A stretch of 64,000 nucleotides of DNA from Syngnathus acus (taxonomy: Eukaryota > Chordata > Actinopteri > Syngnathiformes > Syngnathidae), in the NCBI RefSeq assembly GCF_901709675.1, contig NC_051090.1, forward strand, positions 5,967,842 to 6,031,841, in the 5' to 3' direction. Below are positions 54,601 through 60,529 of the stretch, one piece after another; the stretch's first letter is position 1; the number at the start of each line of letters is the position of its first letter. The notes below the pieces were generated by a model, which was not told the DNA's origin, did no database searches, and worked only from the letters and a program-made list of their open reading frames with translations. The position numbers were made by a program, and so were the translations under genes.

Positions 54601-57600
54601 TTAACTTTCCATTCAAGTGTGATATTCAGAAGGAACTCTGAATGCAAAACACACACACACACTTACACACACACCCGTGTTCTTAGCCTGAGCGTCCCCT
54701 GAGCTGCCATTACTTGGGTGCCCCCTAGCGGCCTTATACGGATGGTTCGTTGTGTCTGTTTTGTTGTGAGATGTTGGTACCCCATTTTCATCTAATGTTG
54801 ACATTTTGTGAAAATATTCTGTTATTTTTAATCTAATGTACAGCACATGTTCCAAAAAATCTGGGACAGGTGCATGTTTACCACTATGTTGAATCACCTT
54901 TCCTTGAAACAACACTTAATAAGCAGAACTGAGGGCACTCATTATTATTTTGTAAGATGGTTTAACCCTACTTCACACACGCTGCAGATAATTTGATTTA
55001 AAAATAAATAACAAAAAACTCACCTAGTTGCTGGTTTGTGGTTAGGCCTAAGCAAAATCCCAGTATAGCTTTGGCGCCATCTAGTGGCATTGAAAGGCAA
55101 TCACAGTTTGGTATAAACCTGTTTGAGAGGGGATCCCTTCAAATTGATGTGAATTTTCACAACAGTCCCTATGAATAGCAGGCGTTGACTGTTTACACCT
55201 GAAACTTTGATCGCCGTTCAAAGTTTTGGTCTCAAGTTTGCCCTTTTCACCTCCTCGATGTCTTTGAGTCTGGTAAATTGCTAATTGAGGACAAAAGTGG
55301 CCTTTTCTGTATCGCTGTTGCTGACTAGCCTCTTAATTAGTCATTGATAATTTGTTGTCTTTTGTGTCACTGCAGTGACAGCAACTGTCAGTGGGCTTCA
55401 TTGATGGCTCCGATGTCCCCTCCCTTGTCTCCGTTTAAATCCCGTCCGACCAGGACAGCGTTCTCCTTGTTCCTTATCCATCGAACCACGGGGGGCCTTG
55501 TCGTCCACCCGTCACCTTGTCTGTCTTTCTGCCAGGAGCGGGCGCCGGAGACGTGATGGCGAAAGCCGCTAAATGCCGTGCTGACAGTAAATAGCCGCGG
55601 TAAACAAGTCGTGACGTCCCCGGCGCTCTCGTCTGGCTCATCAGCACACAGGCTGGCACATGTCCTTGAGCCGTGACAATGACCCGCCATCGATTAAACA
55701 CGACGCCCAAGAATACACCTCTGCGGCAGGCGGCCTCCTCACCGGTCACATCATTAGGCACACCTGCACATTTTAATGAGATCTGATACAAGGGCAGCAT
55801 CCAAAGTTCCGCTTTTATAATTGTTATTGTTATCAAATTTTTATTTATTTATTTGCTTCAATTGACTGGACATTGTGCTGCTCCTTCTGGTGTGTAGGCT
55901 TTGTCCACCAGGGGGCAGTAAATTCAGGATCACCTGGGGTCTTGGCTCATAAAGAGATAACTAATCAGTGATGTTGTTGTTTAATTGATTAATTCCAAAT
56001 GTTACTGTTGTTCAGGAATAACAAGAATTTACCATTTTTAATTTGTTCACCCACTTACGTTGTGGTGCACACCATTGCTTCGTAATTCAGAACCTGAGGT
56101 GTCCCGCACTCTTGCACACAGTAAAGGCATCCTCCTAATCTCCAATTATTCATCGTCTCCTATAATTTCCACCTCACACTCACACATATAAAGGAGGAAG
56201 TTCTCCTTCATAGGCTGACCGTCCATCACGACACCTTCTGTAATGGACGGCGAGCCGTGACAAGCCAAGCTGAGTGGCCATCTGCTCACGGTGGGGTCCG
56301 AGAGATATTTCTGTCGCTGAGCTAGCCTGGCGAAAAAAAGTTGGGACTGACGCCCAGTTCTGCTGATAGGAAAAATATGTGTGGAAAGGTGTTAGCGGGG
56401 GAGGGTGCAGTAAAAACTTTTGGGAGGTCAGGATGAACACCGAGGATAGGAGATGAATAATGTTTCCATTCTCTTCTGTACAAGATAGTCTACAAAGTAG
56501 AGCAGCAGCAGTTTATATAAGTTTATATAAATTAATTCTTTTTTAGATGGATGGACGGATTGATGGATATTAGACATTAGAAAGTCAACCTTGTCTAACG
56601 TGCGTCATGTCACACCACTGGTTCACGTCAGCGGCGTAAACATCTTTGACCGTGCAAGTCATTGTGTTCAAACAAATGTAAAAGTGACCATCTGAAAATC
56701 CATATCGGTATGCCAGCTGTTTCCATCAAATACATCGCAGACAGACAGATGATCCGACAGATGTCACCAACAAGGTAATGGCGGGGAAAAGGAGACAAAC
56801 GATCTCGCCGCATAGCTTCGTCATGGAGCGGTGCGATGAAGGATGGACATAACCAAACATCAGTGACCCGCAAGATAAACTAGCCTGTGTTTTATATTTG
56901 TCTGGGGTCCACGTGCCATGTGTAAGGATGATGGGGAGGTTAGATAAAGAAGGCGGCCTCGCCTCAGGTGAAATGTGCAGCGTGTTGCGGATATTGTCTA
57001 TCTGCGTTCTCCGCATCGTTTCGGTCTGCGTGATTGGAGACACGATTGTCTTTGTGTGCTTCGCTACTTCTTCATTATCTCAACCTGATTGCCATCATTA
57101 CTCGGCCCACAAGCCTAATGATCCCAGACTGAGCAACAACACTCCTTGGCCCTCAGCCTTTTTTAAAAAAAGCAAAGCAGTTATTGATGGGTTTTTTTTT
57201 CTTTCTTCCTAATGTATTGAGGGACGGTGATGTGAGCGCTCACCCATGAATTCAAAGTAGGTCTTGCCATATAAGTAATTGCTTATGTTTGATTCATGGC
57301 GCCATCATATAGTTAGCTTTTGCGTCGCTTAATCCTGGATGAGCTACGTTGTTCCTTGAGGATTTATGCTGCTCCCTCGTTATTGATTGGAAATCACAAT
57401 GTATTGGGAACAGCAAAGGTTTCAGGCGGGGTGTCTAAAATCTATGCAGAGATGCTCTGCTTTGAATTTCTAATACTGATGAACATCCTTAATGACCTGA
57501 TAATTGTTGCGCCGCAGTCTACTAATATCTTTTTAAAGATCAGTGTCATACGGTATCGTCATTGATACAAAGAAGTCGATGATGATTGTGGTCCATTGTA

Positions 57601-57968
57601 GAGTTTTTATAAACAGATATAAACTTTTAAAAATTTTCATGTGAAGACCCAAAAAAGGCCTTTAACTGTGTTGTCGTCAGACATGAGGCTGGGTATGAAT
57701 GTGGCTCGGACCTTCCTGGATTACTACAAACTCAATAACCTCATCACTGACAATGTGCCAAGTCACCTTCAAAGGTAAAGTTCGTATATTCCGATGGAAA
57801 ATAAAATTTAAAACATTTTCCTTCCATCTTGCATGTACTACAATGTTGTATTTTTTAGCAGATGTAGTCGCTCATAAGGTTTTTGCCGACAGTTCTGAAG
57901 TGGCGTCTAAGTCAGACGGTGACGTGGTGGACAGAGAGAAGGAGAGAAGCCAGCATGTCAGACATTAA
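4372..57968 (+). CDS. agbl4: AGBL4 / cytosolic carboxypeptidase 6, 3' half (8 coding exons)
   Basis: Tubulin deglutamylase of the M14 zinc carboxypeptidase family (CCP6), which trims polyglutamate side chains from tubulin and other proteins in the cytosol. Eight exons bounded by AG and GT join in one frame: 40+90+115+112+153+163+94+76 nt = 843 nt, 280 residues plus stop. In fragment numbering, the HPGE motif (zinc ligands H32 and E35) lies in exon 2, the substrate-binding pair N91-R92 (FDLNRHW) in exon 4, the third zinc ligand H130 (DVHAHS) in exon 5 and the catalytic E203 (TLEVSFY) in exon 6. Residue roles are assigned by analogy with family M14. The N-terminal half, including the pre-catalytic domain, lies upstream of the window. 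The 36.6-kb first intron hosts BEND5. The last about 25 residues do not match the mammalian tail I recall, so the 3' end is the least certain part. Confidence 0.93.
5777..5984. repeat. (TCCG)n-(TCCA)n tetranucleotide minisatellite
   Basis: It begins with seven TCCG units, then changes to about forty TCCA (ATCC) units with interruptions (CATCATCC, CATACATTCC). The order suggests a TCCG core converted to TCCA by CpG decay, or the reverse. Frames through it (poly His-Pro-Ser-Ile) are chance. Confidence 0.97.
10439..10767. mobile_element. hAT-type MITE with 8-bp target duplication
   Basis: Ends CACAGGTGTCAAACTC and GAGTTTGACGACACCCCTG (as complement of the left end) are inverted. The flanks are CTGTAGAG (10431-10438) and CTGCAGAG (10768-10775), a 7/8 match of the size and nTnTAGAn form expected for hAT. 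The interior carries GGCCCGCCACATCATTTTAT and GCGGCCCG, typical of the abundant fish family of this type. 329 bp, no coding. Confidence 0.85.
15440..15729 (+). promoter_or_regulatory. BEND5 upstream region / probable 5' UTR and promoter
   Basis: Upstream of the BEND5 ATG there are two poly(T) runs and a weak TATA-like stretch (TATATTTTTTATAC, about 15650-15663), then a purine-rich leader. No CpG-rich island is evident. The transcription start cannot be set from sequence alone. Confidence 0.3.
15730..15913 (+). CDS. bend5: BEND5 exon 1 (start codon)
   Basis: ATG at 15730 in GGAAAATAATGTATG. The peptide [20 protein letters not shown], then [18 protein letters not shown], matches the conserved BEND5 N-terminus from its first residue, which fixes the start. 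It ends IIALA and the first base of a split codon, with donor GCAG|GTAAGT. Confidence 0.95.
15730..22722 (+). CDS. bend5: BEND5, BEN domain-containing protein 5 (complete, 6 coding exons)
   Basis: Nuclear BEN-domain protein; BEN domains bind DNA or partners in transcriptional repression, and BEND5 is described as a sequence-specific repressor. Exons of 184, 131, 466, 149, 214 and 197 nt join in frame: 1341 nt, 446 residues plus stop. In order: a conserved N-terminus starting [11 protein letters not shown] (1-61); a basic/hydrophobic linker with [12 protein letters not shown]; an acidic stretch about 139-166; a short Gln run about 173-177; a long coiled coil about 194-258 ([20 protein letters not shown]); and the BEN domain about 311-435 ([56 protein letters not shown]). 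It is somewhat longer than the mammalian protein I recall (about 420 residues), mostly through the acidic/Gln segment and the last about 15 residues. It is nested in an AGBL4 intron on the same strand. Confidence 0.95.
15914..16748 (+). other. BEND5 intron 1, with a GTTAGC/GCTAAC motif cluster
   Basis: Non-coding. Between about 16057 and 16245 the hexamer GTTAGC or its complement GCTAAC, and the related GCTAGC, occur about seven times. Such clusters are familiar near fish promoters and first introns. Confidence 0.5.
16749..16879 (+). CDS. bend5: BEND5 exon 2
   Basis: A 131-nt exon with acceptor GAACTTTGCAG and donor AAAAAG|GTAAGA. It encodes [20 protein letters not shown] then [20 protein letters not shown] and RHKK. 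The KIPK-L segment is the recognisable BEND5 feature; the rest is variable. Confidence 0.92.
17383..17848 (+). CDS. bend5: BEND5 exon 3 (acidic region and coiled coil)
   Basis: A 466-nt exon with acceptor TTTTCCCTCCAAAG and donor GGGCAGTG|GTAAGG. It encodes [12 protein letters not shown], a Glu/Asp-rich run ([20 protein letters not shown]), a Gln tract and a heptad-rich coiled coil ([40 protein letters not shown]). The coiled coil is nearly identical to the mammalian sequence I recall. The acidic and Gln portions are more expanded. Confidence 0.95.
17849..19531 (+). other. BEND5 intron 3
   Basis: Holds a Tc1-like relic (about 17925-18400). The rest is AT-rich non-coding sequence. A 237-codon open frame at 18207-18920 overlaps the relic in the wrong sense and is not a gene. 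Confidence 0.6.
17925..18400 (-). mobile_element. Tc1-like transposon relic, internally deleted
   Basis: The left part (GTCGACACACCCCTGTTCAA, then GACCAAGATAAATTATTTTA and CAACTCAATTGGAGAGAG) matches the terminal region of a widespread fish Tc1-like family I recall. After an internal deletion, the complement of transposase-coding sequence follows: GTTTCATCGGACCATGAC, CCCAGACATATGGAG, GGTAATGTCACTGTTGTGCC and ATATTTTCCTCCACTTGG. It is broken by indels, and I see no second terminus nearby. Family assignment is from memory. Confidence 0.65.
19532..19680 (+). CDS. bend5: BEND5 exon 4 (linker)
   Basis: A 149-nt exon with acceptor TTTCCTCTCTAG and donor GGCAAG|GTGGGC. It encodes a Pro/Ser/Glu-rich linker with IKAEVVEP (a possible psi-KxE-type SUMO motif, IKAE, inferred) and the conserved [14 protein letters not shown], ending DGK. 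Phase 2-in and 0-out keep the frame. Confidence 0.9.
19681..22239 (+). other. BEND5 intron 4
   Basis: 2.56 kb of non-coding DNA. The first 1.2 kb shows no structure I can name; the rest is mostly the TIR element at 20886-21760. Confidence 0.7.
20886..21760. mobile_element. Non-autonomous TIR DNA transposon flanked by TA
   Basis: The ends are a perfect 27-bp inverted repeat including the TA (TACCGTTTTTTTCCGTG... at 20886-20912 and its complement at 21734-21760). TA at both edges fits a Tc1/mariner- or pogo-type target duplication. Inside, the motif GTGCGYATTATACATGGG occurs three times in the same orientation (about 20947, 21659, 21714). Long poly(T) (about 21000-21020) and poly(A) (about 21618-21654) tracts form a further inverted pair. 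No transposase frame is intact; the short frames inside are chance. Confidence 0.85.
22240..22453 (+). CDS. bend5: BEND5 exon 5 (BEN domain, first part)
   Basis: A 214-nt exon with acceptor ATACGACACGTAG and donor CGAG|GTAAGA. It encodes [40 protein letters not shown], then [20 protein letters not shown] and [11 protein letters not shown]. This is the strongest BEND5 match in the window. The KKKK basic patch may contribute to DNA binding or nuclear import (inference). Confidence 0.96.
22526..22722 (+). CDS. bend5: BEND5 exon 6 (BEN domain end and stop)
   Basis: A 197-nt coding part after a short 72-bp intron, with acceptor TGTCTTGACCGCAG. It encodes [20 protein letters not shown], then [20 protein letters not shown] and NEERRES, and a short tail [18 protein letters not shown] before TAG at 22720. 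The last residues differ from the mammalian end I recall. Confidence 0.95.
23384..23475. repeat. Interspersed repeat fragment (ATTAATCGAATTTTAATCG type)
   Basis: CTGCTCAATTAATCGAATTT, then GTGATTACGATTATGGCTCC and ATAATCGTGGA, resembles a common vertebrate/fish dispersed repeat I recall. No ends or target duplication are visible. Confidence 0.4.
24945..25068. repeat. Interspersed repeat fragment (CGAATCGTATTGCATC type)
   Basis: ATCGAATCGTAATCCCGCTA, then TTGAATCGTATTGCATCCC and TATCGCACCCCTATT, resembles the end of a degenerate dispersed fish repeat. Class not determined. Confidence 0.4.
27291..27306 (+). terminator. Possible poly(A) signal cluster
   Basis: AATAAAACAAAATAAAAG has two overlapping AATAAA/AATAAAA hexamers at the end of a 1.8-kb block without obvious repeats (about 25540-27310). 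It could be a distal poly(A) site for BEND5 or for an unannotated non-coding transcript. This is inference only. Confidence 0.3.
32284..32390. repeat. Interspersed repeat fragment with GGGTTA/AACCCA motifs
   Basis: AACCCAACACTGAC, GCTGGGTTAACTATTTTACC and CAATTTGGGTTAC resemble a dispersed fish repeat built on GGGTTA words in both orientations. Ends not resolved. Confidence 0.4.
36565..36735 (+). mobile_element. Tc1-like transposon end fragment
   Basis: GGGTGTGCGCACTTTTGCAA, AATCCTGTTGTACAATAGAG, then AGGTCATATTAA and AACAGGGGTGTGTAGACTTT resemble the terminal about 170 bp of the same Tc1-like family as the relic at 17925-18400, here in + orientation. Only one end is present. Confidence 0.55.
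38000..38065. promoter_or_regulatory. Candidate conserved element with octamer-like ATTTGCAT
   Basis: ATGCCAATTTGCATATTTAT contains an ATTTGCAT octamer and TTTATC (GATA-like) words in non-repetitive DNA. Conservation cannot be judged here; it is listed as a lead only. Confidence 0.2.
38486..38645 (+). repeat. Dispersed repeat copy A (GGAAATTATTCTGCAACTAC)
   Basis: Shares an about 150-bp segment with 40571-40745: TCATCAACAGGAAATTATTC, TGCAACTACCATCAAGTTAT, CATTAATGTCGTTTATCAAG and a matching decayed tail (GATGC..., CCTGCTTCTTCAACAT). It looks like a fish interspersed repeat I recall with GCAACTA and CGATTAATCG words. Confidence 0.7.
40571..40745 (+). repeat. Dispersed repeat copy B
   Basis: Second copy of the 38486-38645 segment in direct orientation, about 2.1 kb away, with a 15-A insertion after TTTATCAAGT. 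Identity is high in the first 80 bp and decays afterwards. Confidence 0.7.
41014..41103 (+). CDS. agbl4: AGBL4 coding exon with HPGE zinc-binding motif
   Basis: A 90-nt exon with acceptor CTTTCTGCACCGTAG and donor CAAG|GTAAGC. It reads [19 protein letters not shown] then ICQ and is easy to miss because the open frame is short. His (41067-41069) and Glu (41076-41078) of HPGE are the first two zinc ligands. The first codon is completed by the last base of exon 4372-4411 (GAG), and the last base starts the Gly codon finished at 42161. The stretch before KKLVF is more divergent from mammals than the rest. Confidence 0.9.
41104..42160 (+). other. AGBL4 intron
   Basis: 1.06 kb, AT-rich and non-coding. 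A donor-like CAGGTGAGG at 41932-41940 has no matching coding frame upstream. Confidence 0.7.
42161..42275 (+). CDS. agbl4: AGBL4 coding exon ([10 protein letters not shown]...[10 protein letters not shown])
   Basis: A 115-nt exon with acceptor GTGTGATAG and donor TACAG|GTACCC. It encodes a core carboxypeptidase segment including [17 protein letters not shown], a hallmark of CCP enzymes. It enters with 2 nt of a split Gly codon and leaves with 2 nt of an Arg codon completed at 43594. Confidence 0.95.
42276..43593 (+). other. AGBL4 intron
   Basis: 1.3 kb of non-coding sequence with no recognisable element beyond short T runs. Confidence 0.7.
43594..43705 (+). CDS. agbl4: AGBL4 coding exon with FDLNRHW substrate-binding motif
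   Basis: A 112-nt exon with acceptor TTATTTCCGCAG and donor CCCG|GTGAGT. It reads [18 protein letters not shown], followed by [18 protein letters not shown]. The Asn-Arg pair in FDLNRHW corresponds to the residues that bind the substrate carboxylate in M14 peptidases. It ends in phase 0. Confidence 0.95.
44370..44655. repeat. AT-rich tandem repeat, about 100-bp unit, 2.5-3 copies
   Basis: The words GCCATAGCCCACAATGG (44437, 44541) and GCAATAGCCCACTG (44637) recur at 104- and 96-bp spacing. They are separated by ACAAAAGTAACATTAAAAA and long A/T runs of varying length. Unit length differs because the homopolymers slip. Confidence 0.85.
46690..46760. repeat. Interspersed repeat fragment (GTACCGATAC/AGTACTGATG words)
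   Basis: CAATACAAGTACTGATGAGT and CGATACTGATACCAGTACCG match a family of dispersed fish repeats I recall. Limits and class are uncertain. Confidence 0.4.
47402..47675. mobile_element. hAT-type MITE with perfect 8-bp target duplication
   Basis: Left end CAGGGGGTTTCAATTGGTTT and right end ACCACCGGTTGAAAACCCTG are imperfect inverted repeats. CTATAGAG flanks both sides exactly (47394-47401 and 47676-47683), fitting the hAT nTnTAGAn target form. 274 bp, non-coding. GGACCACTAGAGGGCCGCGG near the right end is typical of the family. Confidence 0.92.
48185..48415. promoter_or_regulatory. Candidate conserved enhancer with homeodomain/TALE sites
   Basis: Non-repetitive block with several TAATTG/TTAATTA words (about 48194-48220), ATCAATCA (about 48269-48276) and TGATTGACAG (48306-48315), a good match to the PBX/MEIS composite site. 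The open frame here (48227-48415) has no recognisable product. Function is inferred from motif density only. Confidence 0.3.
48785..48870 (-). repeat. Possible SINE-like fragment
   Basis: GGGATTCAAACCCAGAACCT is the complement of a tRNA-like B-box (GGTTTGAATCCC) and reads like fragments of fish tRNA-derived SINEs. No A-box or tail was defined. Confidence 0.35.
49130..49840. repeat. Pyrimidine-rich (C/T) block
   Basis: About 0.7 kb with strong C/T bias on the + strand (for example CCCTCCTCCTCCC and TTTTCCTTCCGCCGTC), ending about 200 bp before AGBL4 exon 50052. The bias removes stops and produces long chance frames on both strands. Confidence 0.7.
50052..50204 (+). CDS. agbl4: AGBL4 coding exon with DVHAHS third zinc ligand
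   Basis: A 153-nt exon of 51 whole codons with acceptor CCCGACGACAG. It reads [20 protein letters not shown] onward to CHNAHDFSF. The first His of DVHAHS (50082-50084) is the expected third zinc ligand. The donor is TTT|GTCAGT, a GT with C at +3, which is weaker than the other donors here. The join [12 protein letters not shown] is nevertheless exactly the family sequence. Confidence 0.94.
50205..50692 (+). other. AGBL4 intron
   Basis: 488 bp, with a short CA run at 50217-50240. Nothing else was noted. Confidence 0.8.
50693..50855 (+). CDS. agbl4: AGBL4 coding exon with catalytic glutamate
   Basis: A 163-nt exon with acceptor TTTCTTTCTGGCAG and donor ACAT|GTATCC. It reads [18 protein letters not shown], then [20 protein letters not shown]. 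Glu at 50789-50791 in TLEVSFY aligns with the catalytic general base of M14 carboxypeptidases. The last base, T, is completed by AC of the next exon to a Tyr codon (YTEETYMRLG). Confidence 0.95.
52901..53050. mobile_element. hAT-type MITE relic
   Basis: Ends CAGTGGTTTGCG and GTTTGAGAAACACCGCT are inverted. The inside words ATAAATACCATTTGTG, TGATGAACACTTAGGCCCAC and GGCGCTACTTGGTGTGAAAA match a common fish MITE I recall, in shortened form. I could not define a clean target duplication. Confidence 0.7.
53855..54015. repeat. Degenerate interspersed repeat (GCCTTGGAATATGAATTGAA)
   Basis: TTGTGCCTTGGAATATGAAT, GCTCATAACTCAAAACACTT and AGCTCATAAGTCAAAGCAAA match the form of a common fish repeat with TACCTTGACTTACGAG / CTCGTAACTCAAAACACTCG words. 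Related short pieces occur at about 15388-15425 and 39038-39065. Confidence 0.5.
54716..54732 (-). promoter_or_regulatory. CTCF-like motif
   Basis: GGTGCCCCCTAGCGGCC is a close match to the complement of the CTCF core (CCASYAGRKGGC). Confidence 0.4.
55073..55088 (-). promoter_or_regulatory. CTCF-like motif
   Basis: GGCGCCATCTAGTGGC complements to GCCACTAGATGGCGCC, a close match to the CTCF core. Confidence 0.4.
55905..55919 (+). promoter_or_regulatory. CTCF-like motif
   Basis: CCACCAGGGGGCAGT fits the CTCF core consensus at every position I can check, in the opposite orientation to the two motifs about 0.8 and 1.2 kb upstream. Confidence 0.45.
57681..57774 (+). CDS. agbl4: AGBL4 coding exon ([20 protein letters not shown])
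   Basis: A 94-nt exon with acceptor TGTTGTCGTCAG and donor CAAAG|GTAAAG. It encodes the C-terminal helix of the catalytic domain ([20 protein letters not shown]) and then a divergent [10 protein letters not shown]. It ends with two bases of a split codon. Confidence 0.93.
57893..57968 (+). CDS. agbl4: AGBL4 probable terminal coding exon
   Basis: The acceptor TTTTTGCCGACAG|TTCTGAAG keeps the frame of the previous exon and gives [20 protein letters not shown] then QHVRH and a TAA at 57966. Two nearer AGs (in TTTTTTAG and TTAGCAG, about 57857-57861) would instead give a short tail ending in CSRS. The hydrophilic, charged tail resembles the disordered C-terminus of CCP6 in character, but not residue by residue in anything I can recall, so the exact start is an inference from frame. 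Confidence 0.65.
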
Positions 57969-58742
57969 ATGGACACAGACAGGAGGAGCCTTCACTCTTC
58001 ATCACTTTGAAGATCGACATCTTTATGCCTCAGGGCATACATGGACTAAAAATGTCACAATTCCCTCAAAATTATTTATTACTACAAAATGTTTATGTAT
58101 GATTACATGTGAATGCAAGCAAGCCTACTACAGCTATTTAAATATGTAATGTTTTTTTTGTCGTAATATTACACATGTTTTCTCATTGCAATAATTCCAG
58201 CATTTGTATAAAAGACACATGAATGATGCAGCGTTTGTAAAACAATGCAAAACAATGTATTGTGTACATAGTAAAAGGCTGTGTACAATAACTCCTTATA
58301 TATTGCTCAAAGATGAGTTTGCCATATTTTTTGTCATATTCAAACTTGAGGATAAGGCATCCCCTATTTTAGGGGAAGGGAACCCTGATCCATGTTTTGT
58401 GGTCTGCCTTTCTCCAACACACTTGATTCAAATGATCAGCAAGCTCATCAGTAAGCTCTGTAGAAACCTGAAACGATCTTTAAACAAACTAATGCATAAT
58501 GTATTTATTTTGTTGAACATCTACGACGGAAAGTCGACCAGCTGCCCCAGGACAATGCAACTATGCAACATAGTAAAATAGTGTTTGCCTTTGTTTTAAA
58601 GACTACGTAAATTATTAATATAACAATCATTTTAAGTATAAATAAAGGTACAGTACATATAAGTACTGGAGATAATTTTCATTTGACTATTAAAATAATG
58701 TCAATACTGACAACTGAGTGAACGTTTCCAAACAGTCTGTAA
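57969..58742 (+). other. agbl4: AGBL4 3' UTR and downstream DNA with poly(A) signal
   Basis: AT-rich, non-coding sequence follows the TAA. An AATAAA hexamer at 58641-58646 is a plausible poly(A) signal. The frame 58204-58581 is open but shows no recognisable protein. The large foldback element begins about 97 bp after the hexamer. Confidence 0.5.
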
Positions 58743-60529
58743 TAGTGTTAGCTTGTGAGTGAACGATCCGTTCAAACGAGCTAATCCTTTCAGTGAACGA
58801 GAGTGAACGAATCACAGTTCATATGACTTCCACCAGTAGGTGTCAGTAATGCGCATTGAAGCTGGTGCCACCTCGCCGTAAAACAAAAAGAAGAAGAAGA
58901 TGACGTAACTTCCTGTTCACGAACGAGTCGTGAATTGCATTTCCTGTTCCCCAACTGAACGGATCTGTGAGTGATCGAGTTAGTGAGTGAGTGAGTGATT
59001 TGCATTTCCAGTTCATCGCGAGAACGGACCAGTGAGAAAACCTATCCTGACTTTCCCGTTCGCGAACGAGTCAGTGGGTCAACTGCCTTCCTTCCCCTGC
59101 ATCAACGGTTCAGTCATCGGACGTGTTGCGTCTCCCTCCTGGCGTGAACTATGTAAACCAGAATGTCGATTTACGATTTGCCAAGGAAAGAAAACCACTC
59201 ACTGAAGCACCACTTCTTTTATGCGCTTTTTCTCCAAGCTAACGGCTAACTTTATTGCATGAAGGGATGCGCCGTTATGCAACAACGGGGAGATTATGCT
59301 TCTCTTTGGGTAATCTTGATTTTATAATACTTATAGTAGTTTTTAAATAACGTGTATGCATATATACGCCTAAAAATTGTTGTCCAATATATCTACTGCA
59401 ATTTCACATTGGATTGCTGGTTTGAAATGTACTTTTGTTATTATTATTTTAATAAACATTAAAACCTGTTAAAACTTGTCTGGTGTTTTATTCCTTGTTT
59501 TTATTTTTTGGGCATGAAAACAAAAATTTGACATTTGGTTAACTGCTTTATATCAAAGTCAAAGTCTGCTTTATTGTCAATTTCTTCACATGCCAAGACA
59601 CACAAAGAAATCGAAATTACGTTCCCACTATCCCACGGTGACAAGACAGTACACAATATACATACAAGTAAACAACACAAAAAAATAAAAACAAGAAGGC
59701 ACAAACAGTGAATAAATAAGAGTGATGAATAAATAATAAATAAATAACATCATAAATAAGAGGAGCAAAAATGGAGCAAGTGTGCATACAGCATACAGTC
59801 AGAATCACATAGCGCAAAAGTACAGGACGCTACGCAGAAGGGGGGGAGAGAATATATATACATATAAAACATATGACAATATGTATGTGTTTTACGTTGT
59901 GTAATATGTGTTGGTGTCCCCCAAAATAAAGAGCAAGTAGTCAAATACACATTCTTGACACGTACAAAAAATGCATAAAGTTATTAGGTACACCTGAAAA
60001 TGGTGGCGTACCTAATGGAGTGTCCGTGTGACGTCACAGATCAACCAGCCAATCAGGAGGTGGGGGTGAGGGCGGGTGTGGCACTTTTCACTTTCAGTTC
60101 AGCTTTGGCCATGATTTTTCCCTAATGAATTGGCCTGTTATTAGGTACACCTGAAAATGGCGGCGTACCTAAAGGAGTGTCCGTGTGACGTCACAGATCA
60201 AACAGCCAATCAGAAAGTGGGGGTGAGGGCGGGTGTGGCACTTTTCACTTAAACCAGGGGTGCCGACCTCCAAGCCTCGAAGGGCCGCGTTCCAACATGT
60301 TTTCCAAGTGACCCTCGTTAAGCGCACCTGCGTGAAAACTTTTAGCTCCTTTCACGTTCCGCAGGAGCTAAAACTTTTCACGCAGGTGCACTTAACGAGG
60401 GAATCACACGGACACTCCATTAGGTACACCGCCATTTTCAAGTGTACCTAATAACAGGCCACTTTATTAGGGAAATATCATGGTCAAAGGTCACAGGTGT
60501 CAAGCTCTAGTCCTCGGGGCCGCATTCCA
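58743..60529 (+). repeat. Left arm of foldback element
   Basis: In order: GAACGA-rich end (58743-59090), about 0.4 kb of unique sequence, complement of a LINE/SINE-like tail (about 59555-59600), AT-rich DNA, two CRE/CCAAT modules (59981-60246), and one hairpin unit in inverted orientation (about 60248-60529). Confidence 0.85.
59981..60246 (+). promoter_or_regulatory. Two CRE/CCAAT/GC-box modules (left arm)
   Basis: The module repeats at 59981 and 60138 (157 bp): TTATTAGGTACACCTGAAAA, then TGACGTCA (60029-60036 and 60186-60193), AGCCAATCAG (CCAAT box) and GGGGGTGAGGGCGGGTGTGG (Sp/KLF-like). This set of sites is typical of a vertebrate promoter. Whether it is active is unknown. Confidence 0.5.

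Larger units (their letters stand above)
50856..57680 (+). other. AGBL4 intron
   Basis: 6.8 kb non-coding, with one hAT MITE, one degenerate repeat and three CTCF-like motifs listed separately. No coding exon is expected between TEET and YMRLG by family comparison. Confidence 0.7.

Noticed and set aside
59501-59950. Hydrophobic frames mirrored at 62564-63009
   Set aside because: AT-rich arm DNA read on complementary strands in the two arms; no known domain.
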